Shown here: in pieces, positions 22,755-34,600 of the stretch | Numbering within the stretch: position 1 is the stretch's first letter | Layout: every line of letters starts with the position of its first letter | Assembly: GCF_024323335.1 (NCBI RefSeq) | Contig: NC_066579.1 | Location: 355,515,400 to 355,579,399, forward strand | Reading direction: 5' to 3' | Length of the DNA stretch: 64,000 nucleotides | Source of the DNA: Lathyrus oleraceus | Taxonomy: Eukaryota > Streptophyta > Magnoliopsida > Fabales > Fabaceae | Made by a program: the position numbers and the translations under genes | Notes under the pieces: generated by a model | The model's database searches: none | Told to the model about the DNA's origin: nothing | What the model saw: the letters and a program-made list of their open reading frames with translations, nothing else

Positions 22755-23863
22755 CTAATTGTTGCAAGTCTGGTCATGCGTCACAAAGTCGGTGCAATCT
22801 TCGTCTTCATCGTCACCATCCTCGATCACAGCAGTTGAGTGTTGATCATTACCATGAATGAACCCTCCATTGCGGAAACTCGGTTGCACATTTTCAGTTT
22901 TGACGTTGAACGGCCCTAGTTGAAATCCCAATTTGTCCTTATTCTTGTTTTCAGTAACTTCTACCATGCGACCCCATTGATCAGTGCTGCCAGTCTCAAT
23001 AGCTTTCTGAGCATCCTTCAAAGAAGACATGGGTGCCCCAGTTTTCTTCACTTCAGTAATAGACAAGGCTTGGAAAGGAGTTCCAACCTCCTCATCAGCT
23101 TCAACATAAGAAAAGGATGACAGATGGCTCACTAAGAGTGCCTTCTCTCCACCAACAACGACAAGCTTGCCGTTCTTCACAAATTTAAGCTTCTGGTGTA
23201 GAGTAGATGTCACAGCTCCTTCCTCATGAATCCATGGTCTTCCCAATAAACATCTATAGGTCGGGCGGATATCCATTACTTGGAAAGTAATCTGAAAATC
23301 ACTCGGACCTATCTTAACTGGAAGGTTCACTTCACCAATGACAATTTTACGAGAACCGTCGAACGCTTTGACAATCACGCCATTGTACTCATTGGGCCGC
23401 CTTGATAAGAAAGTCTGGACAGAGTTGATTTCGGGAGCACATTTAGATATGAACCAGTGTCCACCAACATATTTGATAGAGCGTCCTCCTTGCTGTTCAT
23501 AGAAATATGGAGTGTTAGGTTGTGATTTCTATCTTCCTCGGGTAGCTCTTCATCACAAAAGCTTAGATTATTAAAGGAAGTAATATTAGCAACAATATGG
23601 TCAAACTGATCCACAGAAACATTTTGTTCAACATAGGCTTTCTCGAGCACTTTCTGCAATGCCTCCCTATGTGCTTCGGAGTTCATTAACAGAGATAACA
23701 CTGAAATTTTTGACGGTGTTTGGAGCAGCTGCTCCACCACATTGAACTCACTTCTCTTAATCAAACGCAATACCTCATCATCATCATTAGGCTTCAGCTT
23801 GCTGGATTCACCAGACTGACATACTGGAGTACTAATTGGATTCACCATAGGCACATCCATCAT
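22755..23863 (-). pseudogene. aspartic protease region of element B
   Basis: Two overlapping frames. From 23863: VLRLIKRSEFNVVEQLLQTP, LPEEDRNHNLTLHISMNSKE and the active site MLVDTGSYLNVLPKSTLSRL. From 23378: VIVKAFDGSRKIVIGEVNLP, KIGPSDFQITFQVMD and CLLGRPWIHEEGAVTSTLHQ, ending with an acidic tail EDGDDEDEDCTD. The protease would cut the Gag-Pol polyprotein. A one-base loss near 23385-23395, just after the QGGPM motif, shifts the frame between the two halves. The DTG triad is intact. Confidence 0.88.
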
Positions 23864-24675
23864 CTTACTGATTCAAACATCCTCTACCTTCCTCGGAAAG
23901 ACCGGACGAAGACACGACCACTACGGGTCACCTTTGCAATATCAGCTATATTTACCACAGAATCTGCTACGGGTAACGGAATTTCTTGGCCATTCTCCAC
24001 CATTGTGGCATTATATTGATAAGGCACAGCTTTATCGGATGTGTATGGGACAGGGCCCGCTAACTGTATTACTAACGGCGATACCGATCTATTAACACTG
24101 TTGTTGCTGCTGCTATCAAACTGAATTACTACCCGCTCAGAGATATTGAATACAAGAACAATCACATTCACATCACCTATATCCCTCGATTGTTGAATCT
24201 AGATTACATTCTCGTCCATCAACTTCTAGATATCCCTCTTGAAGATCATACACCCACAGAGGTTCACACCTAAGAGTGCACAACCATCATGGTCGTGTTC
24301 ACAATCACTGATCAAACACAATGTTCTATGCATCTCCACCAGAGACCTACGGATACGTTGTACATCAAAGACTCTGAAATTCCCTGGACAACTATTCACC
24401 ATGTTGGCAGTAGCATTACTATGAGCAAGCAATGGATTGGCTTTCACGTTAGGCGCACGGTCCTCAAAGGACACCATCCCACTCTTCACGAGCTTTTGTA
24501 CTTCGTACTTCAACGGGTAGCAGTTCTCAATGTCATGGTCAGGGGCTCCCTGGTGAAAGGCACCACGGAGTTCAGGTTTGAACCACCACGGAAGTGGCTC
24601 GGGGATTTGTGTAGGATTTCTTGGTTGGATGAGGTTATTGAGAACCAAAGATGGGTACAATTCTGTGTAGGGCAT
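23864..24675 (-). pseudogene. gag C-terminal part and linker of element B
   Basis: The frame 24675-24226 reads MPYTELYPSLVLNNLIQPRN, PEPLPWWFKPELRGAFHQGA and HDIENCYPLKYEVQKL; a second part (24171-23884) reads VFNISERVVIQFDSSS and VVNIADIAKVTRSGRVF. The FHQGAPDHDIENC stretch resembles a variant zinc knuckle (Cys-x2-His-x5-His-x4-Cys), but the first Cys position is Gly here. Stops separate the parts at 24226 and about 24185, and a frameshift lies between 23884 and 23863. It continues in frame from gag above. Confidence 0.8.
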
Positions 24676-24762
24676 AGGAATAGGGTCAAAAGAGACCTTC
24701 TTCCTCTCAAAGTTTTATGGTTGATTATTGTTGTTGTTGTTGTTGGTTCTTTGTTACGGTTG

Positions 24763-25981
24763 TTACTGACGTTGTTGTTGTTGAATTGGAACAAATTGAT
24801 TGTTGGAATTGTTGGGAAAAAACGGAATCACTGAAGAAACTTGATGTTGATGTTGACGAGGTTGATAACTCTTTCTAACATGAGGCCTCCTTTGCCTCCC
24901 CACAGATACTGAATTGGTTTCCCCCTCCTTCCTCTTGGAGAAACCAGTCTCATACTTCTTACTGGACGGCGCTTCTTCGTTGGACAGACATCCTTCACGA
25001 ACTCTCTCTTCTAACCTCATCCCCATGTTTACCATTTCGGTAAAGTCACTAGGGGAACTGGGAATCATACGTTTGTAATAAAACGAACTCAGGGTCTTCA
25101 AGAAAATCTTTGTCATCTCTTTTTCTTCCAATGGAGGATTAATCTGAGCAGCAAGTTCCCTCCACCTCTGAGCATACTCTTTAAACATCTCTTTATCCTT
25201 CTGAGACATAGACCTCAGTTGGTCTCTATCAGGCGCCATATCCACATTATACTTGTATTGGTTAACAAAAGCTTCACCCAAATCCTTGAACGTACGGACA
25301 CTTGCGCTATCCAACCCCATATACCATCTCAGAGAAGCACCAGTTAAACTGTCTTGAAAGTAGTGAATCAATAACTGATCATTATCAGTTTGGGTCGTCA
25401 TCTTTCTAGTGTACATAACGAGGTGGCTAAGTGGACAAGTATTTCCCTTATACTTTTCAAAGTCATGGACCTTGAACTTCATCGGAATTTTCACATTGGG
25501 TACTAGGCAGAGCTCAGCAGCACTCTTCCTAAACATGTCATTTCCTCTCAATATTTTCAACTCCTTTCGCAGCTCAAGGAACTGATCCTTCATCTCATCC
25601 ATATTCTCATATATGTATGGACCCTTAGATGGCTCGGAATGGTAGATGGTGTCTTCAACACAAGGCAAAGTATGAACAATTAGAGGAGGCACAAACATGA
25701 CCAGGCTAGATGTCGGCATAGAAACAGAGGTAGGTGCAAACCCTTCAGGCATAAAGTTTGGTGGCATTCCCCACGGGAATCCAGCAGGCATGGAAGGACC
25801 AGGTTGACTAGCAGCAACGGGAATAGTTGAGGTAGAAACCTCAGAAATGACAGTCCTCTGGGGGAGGAGTTGCGGGAGTTGGTGAAGACTCATTCTACGC
25901 AGCAAGAACAGACTCAATCATGGTAGTCAACCATGAAATCTCATCCTTCAGTTCTCTATTCTCTTGTTCCAAATGTTCCAT
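24763..25981 (-). pseudogene. gag of element B
   Basis: The likely start is ATG at 25981-25979 (MEHLEQENRELKDEISWLTT, a short coiled coil), followed by a stop (about 25895) and a one-base shift into the long frame 25917-24763. The long frame has a Pro/Met-rich stretch, a second helical segment (MDEMKDQFLELRKELKILRG), then the conserved capsid-like core with HDFEKYKGNTCPLSHLVMYT, ALLIHYFQDSLTGASLRWYM-type motif, FKDLGEAFVNQYKYN and RWRELAAQINPPLEEKEM. The C-terminal end is Gln-rich and stops three times by Gln-to-stop type changes (24763 and nearby). Gag would form the cytoplasmic particle that packages the RNA. Confidence 0.88.
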
Positions 25982-26363
25982 GATCTTGGGTTGATTGGCG
26001 TGAGTGTTATATCGGTGAGTCAGCTTGGCTGAAGCACAGAAGAATAACTGATAAGACAATTTGGTGAAAGAAGACCTGCTATGTAAATGATGCATGAAAT
26101 GCAATGTTTTTGTTTTTAATTTCAAGGAACACATGAAGTTCTTATTTGCAAATATATATATTTAAACAATAATAACAATTTGATTGACCATAAAATATCT
26201 TTTTATTCATACAATTTGGAAGGATTACACTGAGTACAATTTCAGAAACCAAAGTATGAATACAAGAGAAAAGGAAACTAATCATCCTAAGGATCCCCTA
26301 GCAATAGTGTTAGATGATCTGGCTGTGGGCGCGTGCTTCCTTCGGATGCATCGAATCTCAGAC

Positions 26364-27791
26364 TTAAGATGTCTTCATCTGAGCTTTCTCAAGGACAAGC
26401 TGATCAACAATTTTCTTCCAAGCACCGGAAGGTTGAAGCATACTAGAGGAAGATGGACCATCTGGCTTTCTCTGTCTCTTCACTTCTCGATCTTCAAGAA
26501 GTTCAATAAGCGCGTCTTTGTCTTTCGACTCAAGCTTCAATTCTTCATGCTTTTGGCTCAAAGCATGAAATCGCTCTTCCCACATATCTCTTTCTTGCTT
26601 CATCTTGGAGAGTGTGTCTTCCAACTCCTTTACATCTTGGTTAGGGAGAGTTTATGGCTTAGCCACAACCAAAGACATAGGTTTTTCACAAGCGTACGAC
26701 ATCCTCAGATCCAAAGATCTCTTCTTCATCCAAATAGTGTAAGCTTCCAAAGCTACACAATTGCATGGACCAAGCTCGGATCTTCCTTTCCTATGTACAT
26801 TATGCCAAGCATGCATCATCTTCTGCTTCAAATGTTGGGGATCTTTACCCTCTTGATAGAAAAGACCTTCTAACTGAGTTTTATTAGGTTTGTCTCTCAA
26901 GGGGAACCCAAGTTGACGACGAGCCAAAGTCGGGTTGTAGTTTATTCCTCCTTATGTACCAATGAGAGGCACATTAGAGAATTCACCACAACTATCAATA
27001 ATATCCAAGCTACTCAATGTAGAGTCATACCAAACAATATCATCATTAGTGAGAGACATAAGTCTCTGGGATCACTGTAGACATTGTTTATTCTCCAAAA
27101 AAGCAGGCGTCTGAGGTAAGTGCAAAATAAACCATGTGTACAGAAGAGGAACCCAACACACAATAGTTCCACAACCTTTAGAATTCCTCAAATGCAAAGA
27201 GAAATACATATCACCCAACAGAGTAGGTATAGGATTCCCAATCAAGAAGATTCTAATGGCGTTAACATCAACAAAACCGTCAATGTTAGGGAACAAAGTT
27301 AAACCATAGATGAGCAACACAAATATGGCTTCAAAAGCATCCTTGCTTCCATCTTGAGCAAAGACATTAGCTTTACCAATGAGAAACTCAAAAGTCAACC
27401 CAAACAATCCTCCTTTCTTCATCCAATGAGCCTTAATCTCAGACTTCTTCAGATGAAGAGCTTCAGCTATAATATGAGATCTGGGAATCTCCTTCAATCC
27501 ATTAAAAGGCACCTTGTCAAAAACAGGTATTCCCAAGAGATGGGCATACTCCTCTAACATAGGCATAAGCTGATAATCGAGAAAAGTGAAGCACTGGTAG
27601 AGAGGGTCATAAAACTGAACCAAAACACTTAGGAGTCATTCAACTACATCAACAGATAATACAGACAAAAGCTTCCCATGACGTTGCTTGAAGTCCAAGG
27701 GATTTAATACAAAGGATGACAACTGTCTTAGCTCTTTCAAATCAGGATATCTGAAACTCTACTTCTTAGTGTTCCTTCATCCATAATCCAT
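26364..27791 (-). pseudogene. ORF1 upstream of gag in element B
   Basis: A single frame from ATG 27791-27789 to the stop at 26364, about 475 codons. It has MDYG near the start, YPDLKELRQLSSFVLNPLDF, LVQFYDPLYQCFTFLDYQLM, YAHLLGIPVFDKVPF, FEAIFVLLIYGLTLFPNIDG, a middle part with GGINYNPTLARRQLGFPL, and a C-terminal coiled coil (LEDTLSKMKQERDMWEERFH). Ogre elements carry such an extra ORF before gag; from memory it corresponds to a plant domain of unknown function (DUF7745-like), which I could not check. At least six in-frame stops (near 27779, 27760, 27638, 27072, 26940, 26652) disable it without frameshifts. Function unknown. Confidence 0.8.
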
Positions 27792-28333
27792 GGTCTGAAA
27801 ATATTTGCAAATAAGACCTTAGTTCCTTGAAGTTATTTTCGTGTGATGAATGTTATGATGCGCATGAATGCATGAATGCAACAATCACAAATAAGGGATC
27901 ACACACAAGTCAAACACAAACAAAGGTCAAGGGATGGATCAAGTCATTGTCAATATAAATCATCCATTTGGGTGGATTATGGCCTTCACCTTATCAACAC
28001 CCAAGTTCCATTGATATTGACAAGACTTGATCGGATCAACCAAGAATCAAAGGGTTTGTTGCGAGTCACAAGCATGGAGTCAGGTTAAGAACGATCCCAA
28101 AAGAGTGTACCAAGGATAAAAACCTGTAGATCATGTTCTATTAGAGTTCCCAAAGTCTTAATTCCATCTATCGGATATTACAGGTTATGATGACTGACTC
28201 ATCAACCCATAATATTCTCAAGAGAAACTTGTCTGAGTGTAGTATCGCGTAACAACTGTTATCAGGTTTACACCTGATCAGTCTCTGCACTACATCCTAA
28301 ATAGGCCAAGTTTGGGTTAAATGTTCTACGCTC
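27792..28333 (-). other. 5' leader of element B
   Basis: This lies between ORF1 and the rearranged 5' end. No reading frame or PBS is visible; the TGGCGACTCT motif expected next to the 5' LTR is absent. The junction with the inverted fragment is at 28333/28334. Confidence 0.7.
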
Positions 28334-29720
28334 CTCAGTTAGAATGTCCTTAAACAGGGGCAGCTGTAAGACCCCAATTTTGACCCTAAGATCCCTCATG
28401 CTATCTCATCATATACATTAGCTTTGGGATCACACCTTGGCATCCTCATTACCCCTCATTCATTGGGTTTGCATTGGGAGAGATCACCAAGAACACTTGA
28501 TTGTATCATGCTTTATTTTTCATTATTTACTAACCAAAATGCCAAAAATATGTCTATGTATAGTTTACTTCTTTTGTAGGTAGTGTGTGTGTGTTCACCT
28601 ATGCTTCATCAAGCTCATATATAGGGTTTGAGACCCTCAATGCAAGGAGACTAATCGATAGATGGTTTACATGGACTCTAGACATAATATATGGATCCTC
28701 ATGATCTCCACATATCATTTTGATCAAGAAATCATCAAGAGTTTAAAGTTGGTTTGCCTTGGAAGCCCTAATTCATCTAGGTACCTTGTGTAACTTTCTC
28801 AGCAAGTTTCTTCACCATTTGATCAAATATTTTAAGGGACACTTCATATTACATCATCTTATGCATATATGATCCTCCATGAGTTCAATAGATCAAGAGA
28901 TTTTCAAGTTTACAAGTTGGTTCATGGTGGTTGACCAGAGAAAGTCAACTGGTCAAAACTGGGGTTCCCTAGACCCTATCTCCTACAATTTTTTTGTCAT
29001 ATAAAAATTATTCTAAGAGAAACATTACTGCTTATGACATTCCAAACAACTTTAATATTGAGGTCAGGAGCTATTTTTGCTTGTAAATTCATTTTTTATG
29101 GTGAAAGATAGGGTCTAGGGAACCCCAGTTTTGACGAGTTGACTTTCTCTGGTCAACCACCATGAACCATCTTGCTAGCTTGATATTATCTTGACTTTTA
29201 GGACTCATGTTGGATCATATATGTGAAATATGATGTAATATAAAGTATCCCTTGAAATATTTGATCAATTGATGAAGAAACTTGTTGAGGAAGTCACACA
29301 AGATACCCAAATGAATTAGGGTTTCCAAGGCAAACAAACTTCAAACTCTTGATGAATTCTTGACCAAAATGGTATGTGAATACCATAGCGATCCATATAT
29401 TATGTCTAGAAACAATGTGAACCATTTATTGATTGATCTCCTTGCATTGAGGGTCTTAAACCCTATATATGAGCCTGATGGAGCATAGGTGAGCATACAC
29501 ACTACCTACAAAAGTAATAAACTATACATTGACACATTTTTGGTATTTTGGTTAGTAAATAATAAAAAACAAAGTATGATACAATCAAATCTACTTGGTG
29601 ATCTCTCCCAATGCAAACCCAGTGAATGAGGGGTGAGGAGGATGCCAAGGTGTGATCCCAAAGCCAATGCATATGATGAGATAGCATGAGGGATCTTAGG
29701 GTCAAAATTGGGGTCTTACA
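28334..29720. repeat. fold-back replacing the 5' LTR of element B
   Basis: 28334-28364 is a plus-oriented end of a 3' UTR with PPT (CTCAGTTAGAATGTCC ... AGGGGCAGC). 28365 to about 29107 is a plus-oriented U3 starting TGTAAGACCCC. About 29106-29720 is a minus-oriented U3 ending GGGGTCTTACA. The arms 28365-28982 and 29106-29720 are inverted copies around a spacer of about 123 bp. R, U5, TATA box and PBS of the 5' LTR are missing. Confidence 0.85.
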
Positions 29721-29725
29721 ATGTA

Positions 29726-31619
29726 TGACCAAATTGAAGAGGTTTGGAAGATCTACAACTTTGATGAAGGACCGTTTTCCATTTAGAACCCATAGCAAAA
29801 GTTATTCAAGATGGAAGAAGTGAACATTTGACTTGCTACTTAGAAAATTTTCAAATATGTTTGATTTTCCAAACTTCCACCTCAAAATTCATCATGATCC
29901 AAACTTCAAATGGAAAAGTGTTCAACATGAAAGTTGCTCCCCTTGATCTAACCTTTCCAAAAAGTTTAGGATCATCTCATTTGGCCAAGAATTGGAGGAC
30001 TTGTGTGTGGGTTCATTTCAAGGGTTCATTTGGATGAAATTCACATTCACATTTCAATCTCCCTTGCATGATCACATGACATGATTTCAGAATTGCACAT
30101 AAGGGATTTTGGACCTAATCACATCATTTCATGGGCTCACACGCCCATGCAAGTGAATTTCTATATTTGTTCAATTTTGGAAATGTGTAGAAAGTAATTC
30201 CCTTGCCTATAAATAAGACCCTCATTGCTCAGAATTGAGGACATTTTGCCCAAGCTTTGAACCTGCAATCCAAACCCTCACCATTAGAGGATAATCTTGA
30301 AGGTTTTCATTTGAAAATCGAGTTTCAAATCCTATTCTGTTTTGAGATTGAAACTCCAAAAGTCTAAGCCTTTCCTTGATCCAATTCAACTCCTACAAGC
30401 TTCTGAAGTCAAGCCAAGGCCAATTGGAAGCAAGATCAAGCAAGTTTGAAGCTCACTCAAAGGTGATTTTCCAGAATTTTCATCTTTTCGATTCTCTCTC
30501 AATTCTTCACTATTCTTTGTGATTTTTGGTTGGCTGAAGTCCTACCAATGTAGGAAACAAGATTGAGTTGCTTTGAGGTCAAATCGAAGTAACTCAGTTC
30601 ATGATCCTCAAAATTCAAATCCATGTATCTTTCTATATACTTGGAATTGGAGAAACTTGAGGCCACATTCGTGATCCTGAGCATTTTTTCTTTGAAATAG
30701 TGTCCTTGATTTTCATTTTCCATTGAGATGAAGTTGGATCAGTCCGGTGGAGGCAACTGGAGAAGATGACCGAAGCCCTAGCTCCGGTGGTGTGTTGGCA
30801 CACCTCCTGGCCATCTGATCATATTTGGATGTTATAATCTGGACTGTTGCATTTGATTACCACGCGTACATTTGTTTGACTCAAGTCCACCACGGAACGC
30901 GCGCGTGTGGCCATTAGATATGTCACCTCAATTAATAAGGGAGATCTGATGGCCCTTGTTTTTTCTATTTTTATTTTTATTTCTGATTTTATGTTTAATC
31001 CTTTTATTTTGTTTAATTCATATTATTTCCATTTTTAATCAAAAATATGAGACTTTCACCAAAAATCTTTAAATATTTCTCTCTTTCATATTCTGAATTG
31101 AAATTATTTTTTGGATTAATTTTGATATTTTTCATGAATTAAATGTTCTTATGCATATTTTTAATTATTTAAAAATACTTTTGACTTTTCAAAAATCATG
31201 AATTTTTTTGTCTAAGGTCCTTTGACCTTGTTTGACCTAGGATAAATCTCTTGGTCATATATTTTGTGTTTTGAAGAGATTTAATGTTTTGACAAAATTA
31301 AAATATAGTTTAATTCATTTTTAATTGATTTTTAAGTGTTTAAATGTGTAAAAATTATGTTGAGTCATTTTTATGGTCTTCTGATGTTTGACTATTTGTT
31401 TGGGCCTTGGTCAATGTTGATTTGACTTTTGTTGGATCAAAACCATTGGATTTAAGGGATTGATGAAATGTATATTTCATCTCCCAAAATGAATGAATGG
31501 TTTTGATTTGATTAAAATCCTTCCTTGGTCAATTTGTGTTTCTATCTTCCCCTCCCTCTTCATCTTCATCCATATTTTTTCTCATTCCCTCATTTGACCA
31601 ATGAAATCTCTAATGTCTT
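29726..31619 (+). other. middle part of LTR A, no genes
   Basis: This stretch aligns with the minus LTRs B, C and E over its whole length. It holds the TATA box (30208), CCGGAG/CCGGTG inverted motifs near 30730-30790 and the conserved palindrome (30909-30954). No protein-coding signal. Confidence 0.75.
30208..30215 (+). promoter_or_regulatory. TATA box in LTR of element A
   Basis: TATAAATA sits in CCTTGCCTATAAATAAGACC. The same position carries TATTTATA on the opposite strand in the minus-strand LTRs C (5881-5888), B (14788-14795) and E (34862-34869). The distance from the U3 start is about 1.5 kb in each, which supports a conserved transcription start shortly downstream. Confidence 0.7.
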
Positions 31620-34600
31620 TGTAGCGGTAAATTCATGACCATTAAGCTATGGATAAACTTAACATCAATAAAACTAGACTCGCCACCGCGCTTTTATTAT
31701 TTCCAAAGGAAAAGGGAAAAGTACGAACAAAACCCAAAGATAAGAAGTTTTTAAATCAAAACTAATAAAATTTCCGAGATTACAAGTAAGGGGGTTGGTT
31801 ACGCAGAGGGAAGGTGTTAGCACCCAAAGTGTCCTAGTACTCCTAGGGAGCCCTTTTTTATGTGTGTATGTGTTTTTGGTATAAAAGATGTTTGAGAAAA
31901 ATAGAATGTGTGAGTGAGAAAATAATTTGTTGATTATATTTTTGTGTTTGGCAAGACCTTCAGACTTATGCCTACATACCAACATGAAAATGAGGGATCA
32001 AAACATCGTAGTTCATGGTATCAAATTCAAAATGAGTGGATCACTTTTAATCAAAATTTAAGTTTAAAAGAGGCACAAAGGGCCCAAAACTTTGCATGGG
32101 TGTTAGTTCTTTTTGTCTTTTAAAATTTTAAGTCAATATGATTAGATTTATTTACAAGTTTGATTTAAGAAGAGAGCTTAAAAATGCAATGGCATAAGGC
32201 CAAAGTTTCTAATTTGAGGTAAGGTCTAAGTTTTAAAATTACAAGTAAAGAAGGTTCTTGAAAAGGGGAAGAGATTTTGAAATTTATGAAATGGGAGGAG
32301 ACGAAGAGGCTAACCTAAGCATAAAATTAAAAGTTAAGAGTTCAAAAGATCTGACTAATGGGGTACAATCCAACAGACAAGAATGTCTTATAGAAAACCC
32401 ATTTTCCCTTTGGACTTTGAATCAAGCAATAATCAGCAAGCAATTAGCAATATCAGACATCATGGAGATTAAGGCATCAAATAAAGATGGCCACATCCAA
32501 GAAAGTAAATCCCATAGCTAGCAGTCTTCTTTATATATCAGATGAAATACTCCTTGATTAACTCAGAATAGAGCATTAGGCATGGTGTCAAAATAACAAT
32601 TGCATCAAGACCATGTAGCAGATGAATTCAAGTGGATCCCAATACTTGCATTAGATGAAAGCTCAAATTACAATAATTTGGTCTCAGAAATGATGGCATT
32701 GGCCAAGTCCTTTTGCATGTGGAATGTTGCCTAATCCTAAGTCCAAAAGTTCATATCAAACCCAACAGTCCACACAAACATTTTTTAGGGTTTTTGTTGT
32801 GTATTAGGTATTTTAAGGTCCTAAGACCATGAGCACAAACAAAATACACCAACAAATATATACAATCACAATATCTGGCTCAAATGAGCAAAGTGAAAAT
32901 GATATAAATATAAACAAGTTAAATGATATGTAAATGGAAAATGAATGATAAATGACTAGAAATTAAATTGCATAAAGTAAATGGCTTGAAAGTAAAGCAA
33001 AGTTAATAAGAGTTAGTCAAATGTTAGTCAAGGTTAATTAAATGTTAGTGATGTTTTGCTTTTTCATTTGATTAAGTCATTCTTTGGAGAGCACTCAACC
33101 ATTTATTCACAAGCATGAATCCTTGAACCAAGACATCTTTCAAAGGAAGTAAAAAAGGCCAAGTTTCCACACAATACCATGAAAGATGGGAGACTTACAA
33201 TCTCACTTACTAGAATGTTATGCCTTTAGGGTCAAAATTTAGCTCTATGCTAAGCAATCTTAATTGGACTTGTGTAGAAGTCACAACTATCTGAGGTCGG
33301 GTAATAAAAATTTAGGTGCTAATGCATATTAGAGATTTGGTATAATGAATCAAACTCCTAAAACATACCACACATTAAAAGAAAAGATTAAAATGGATGG
33401 ACCTATCTCATCCATACTTGTATTGGTTCATCTAAAATAAGGTTATTAATGAACCAATTAGCCTTAGGATCTTGACATTTCATTGGTCAATGAGAGGGAT
33501 GGGAAAGAATGGGATGGAGATGAAGAGGGAGGGGATATGAGAGAAACACAAATTGGTCATGGGAGGACTGTTATCAAATTAAAATCATTCATTTTGGGAG
33601 ATGAAATGTACATTTCATCAATCCCCTAAATCTAATGATTTTAATCCAACAAAAGTTAAATCAACCTTGACCAAGACCCAAACAAATAGTCAAACATCAC
33701 AAGACCATAAAAATGGCTCAACATAATTTTTACACAATTAATCAATTAAAAATCAAATTAAAAATTCATTTAAATTTAATTTAATTTGGTCAAAACCTAA
33801 AATCTCTTCAAAACACCAAATAAATGGCCAAGAGATTTATCCTAGGTCAAACAAGGTCAAAGGACCTTAGACAAAAAAATTCATGATTTTTGAAATGTCG
33901 GAAGTATTTTTAAACAATTAAAAATATGCACAAAAACATTTAATTTATGAAAAATATCAAAGTTGATCCAAAAAATAATTTTAATTCAGAAAATGAAAGA
34001 GAAAAATATTTAAATATTTTTGGTGAAAGTCTCATATTTTTTGGATTAAAAATTAAATTATTATGAATTAAACAAAATAAAGCAATTAAATGAAAAATTA
34101 GAAAATACAAAAAAAAAAACAAGAGCCGTCAGACCTCCCTCATTAATTGAGGTGGCAGATCTGATAGAAAAAATGTGTGCTTCATCATGTTCCCTAGTCA
34201 ATGTGTGTACACGCATGGTAATCAGAAACGAATGTCAAAATTAAAACATTTTAAACAGATCCGATGATTGTGAGGCGTGACAACACACCACCGGAGTTAG
34301 GGCTCCGGTCTTCTTCTCCGGTGGACCTCACTGGACTGGTCCACCACCAACCACCATGAAAATAAAAAAGAAAGGACATGGATTAAAATAAAAAATGCTC
34401 AGGAGCTCGAATCTGGCCTCAATTTTCTCCAATTCCAAGTATATAAAAAGATACAGGGATTTGAATTTTGAGGATCATGAACTGAGTTGCTTCGATTTGG
34501 CTTTAAAGCAACTCAATCTTGTTTCCTATATTGATAGGACTTCAGCCAACCAAAAATCAAAAAGAATGGTGAAGAATTCAGAGAGAATCGAAGATATGAA

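Larger units (their letters stand above)
2393..29720 (-). mobile_element. Ogre-like element B, nearly complete but rearranged and defective
   Basis: Reading on the minus strand: U3 of the 5' LTR (29720 to about 29106), an inverted U3/PPT fragment (29107-28334), leader, ORF1, gag, protease, splice acceptor, RT, RNase H, second RNase H, integrase, 3' UTR, PPT and 3' LTR (16312-2393). Coding order and the extra upstream ORF fit the Ogre/Tat lineage. All ORFs contain stops or frameshifts. The insertion splits LTR A: 5 bp (2388-2392 acttc; 29721-29725 atgta) are duplicated in position but differ in sequence, so the target duplication is placed by alignment only. The missing 5' R, U5, TATA box and PBS mean this copy could neither start transcription nor prime reverse transcription normally. 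Confidence 0.85.

Noticed and set aside
24289..24834. 181-residue plus-strand reading frame
   Set aside because: Antisense to gag of element B; Leu/Val runs are the reverse of the Asn/Gln-rich coding repeat.
26184..26873. 229-residue plus-strand reading frame
   Set aside because: It is antisense to ORF1 of element B, whose minus frame has recognisable conserved blocks.
28365..29720. a MITE or fold-back transposon inserted near element B
   Set aside because: Both arms align to the U3 of the LTR family and the outer end coincides with the LTR boundary, so it is rearranged LTR sequence.
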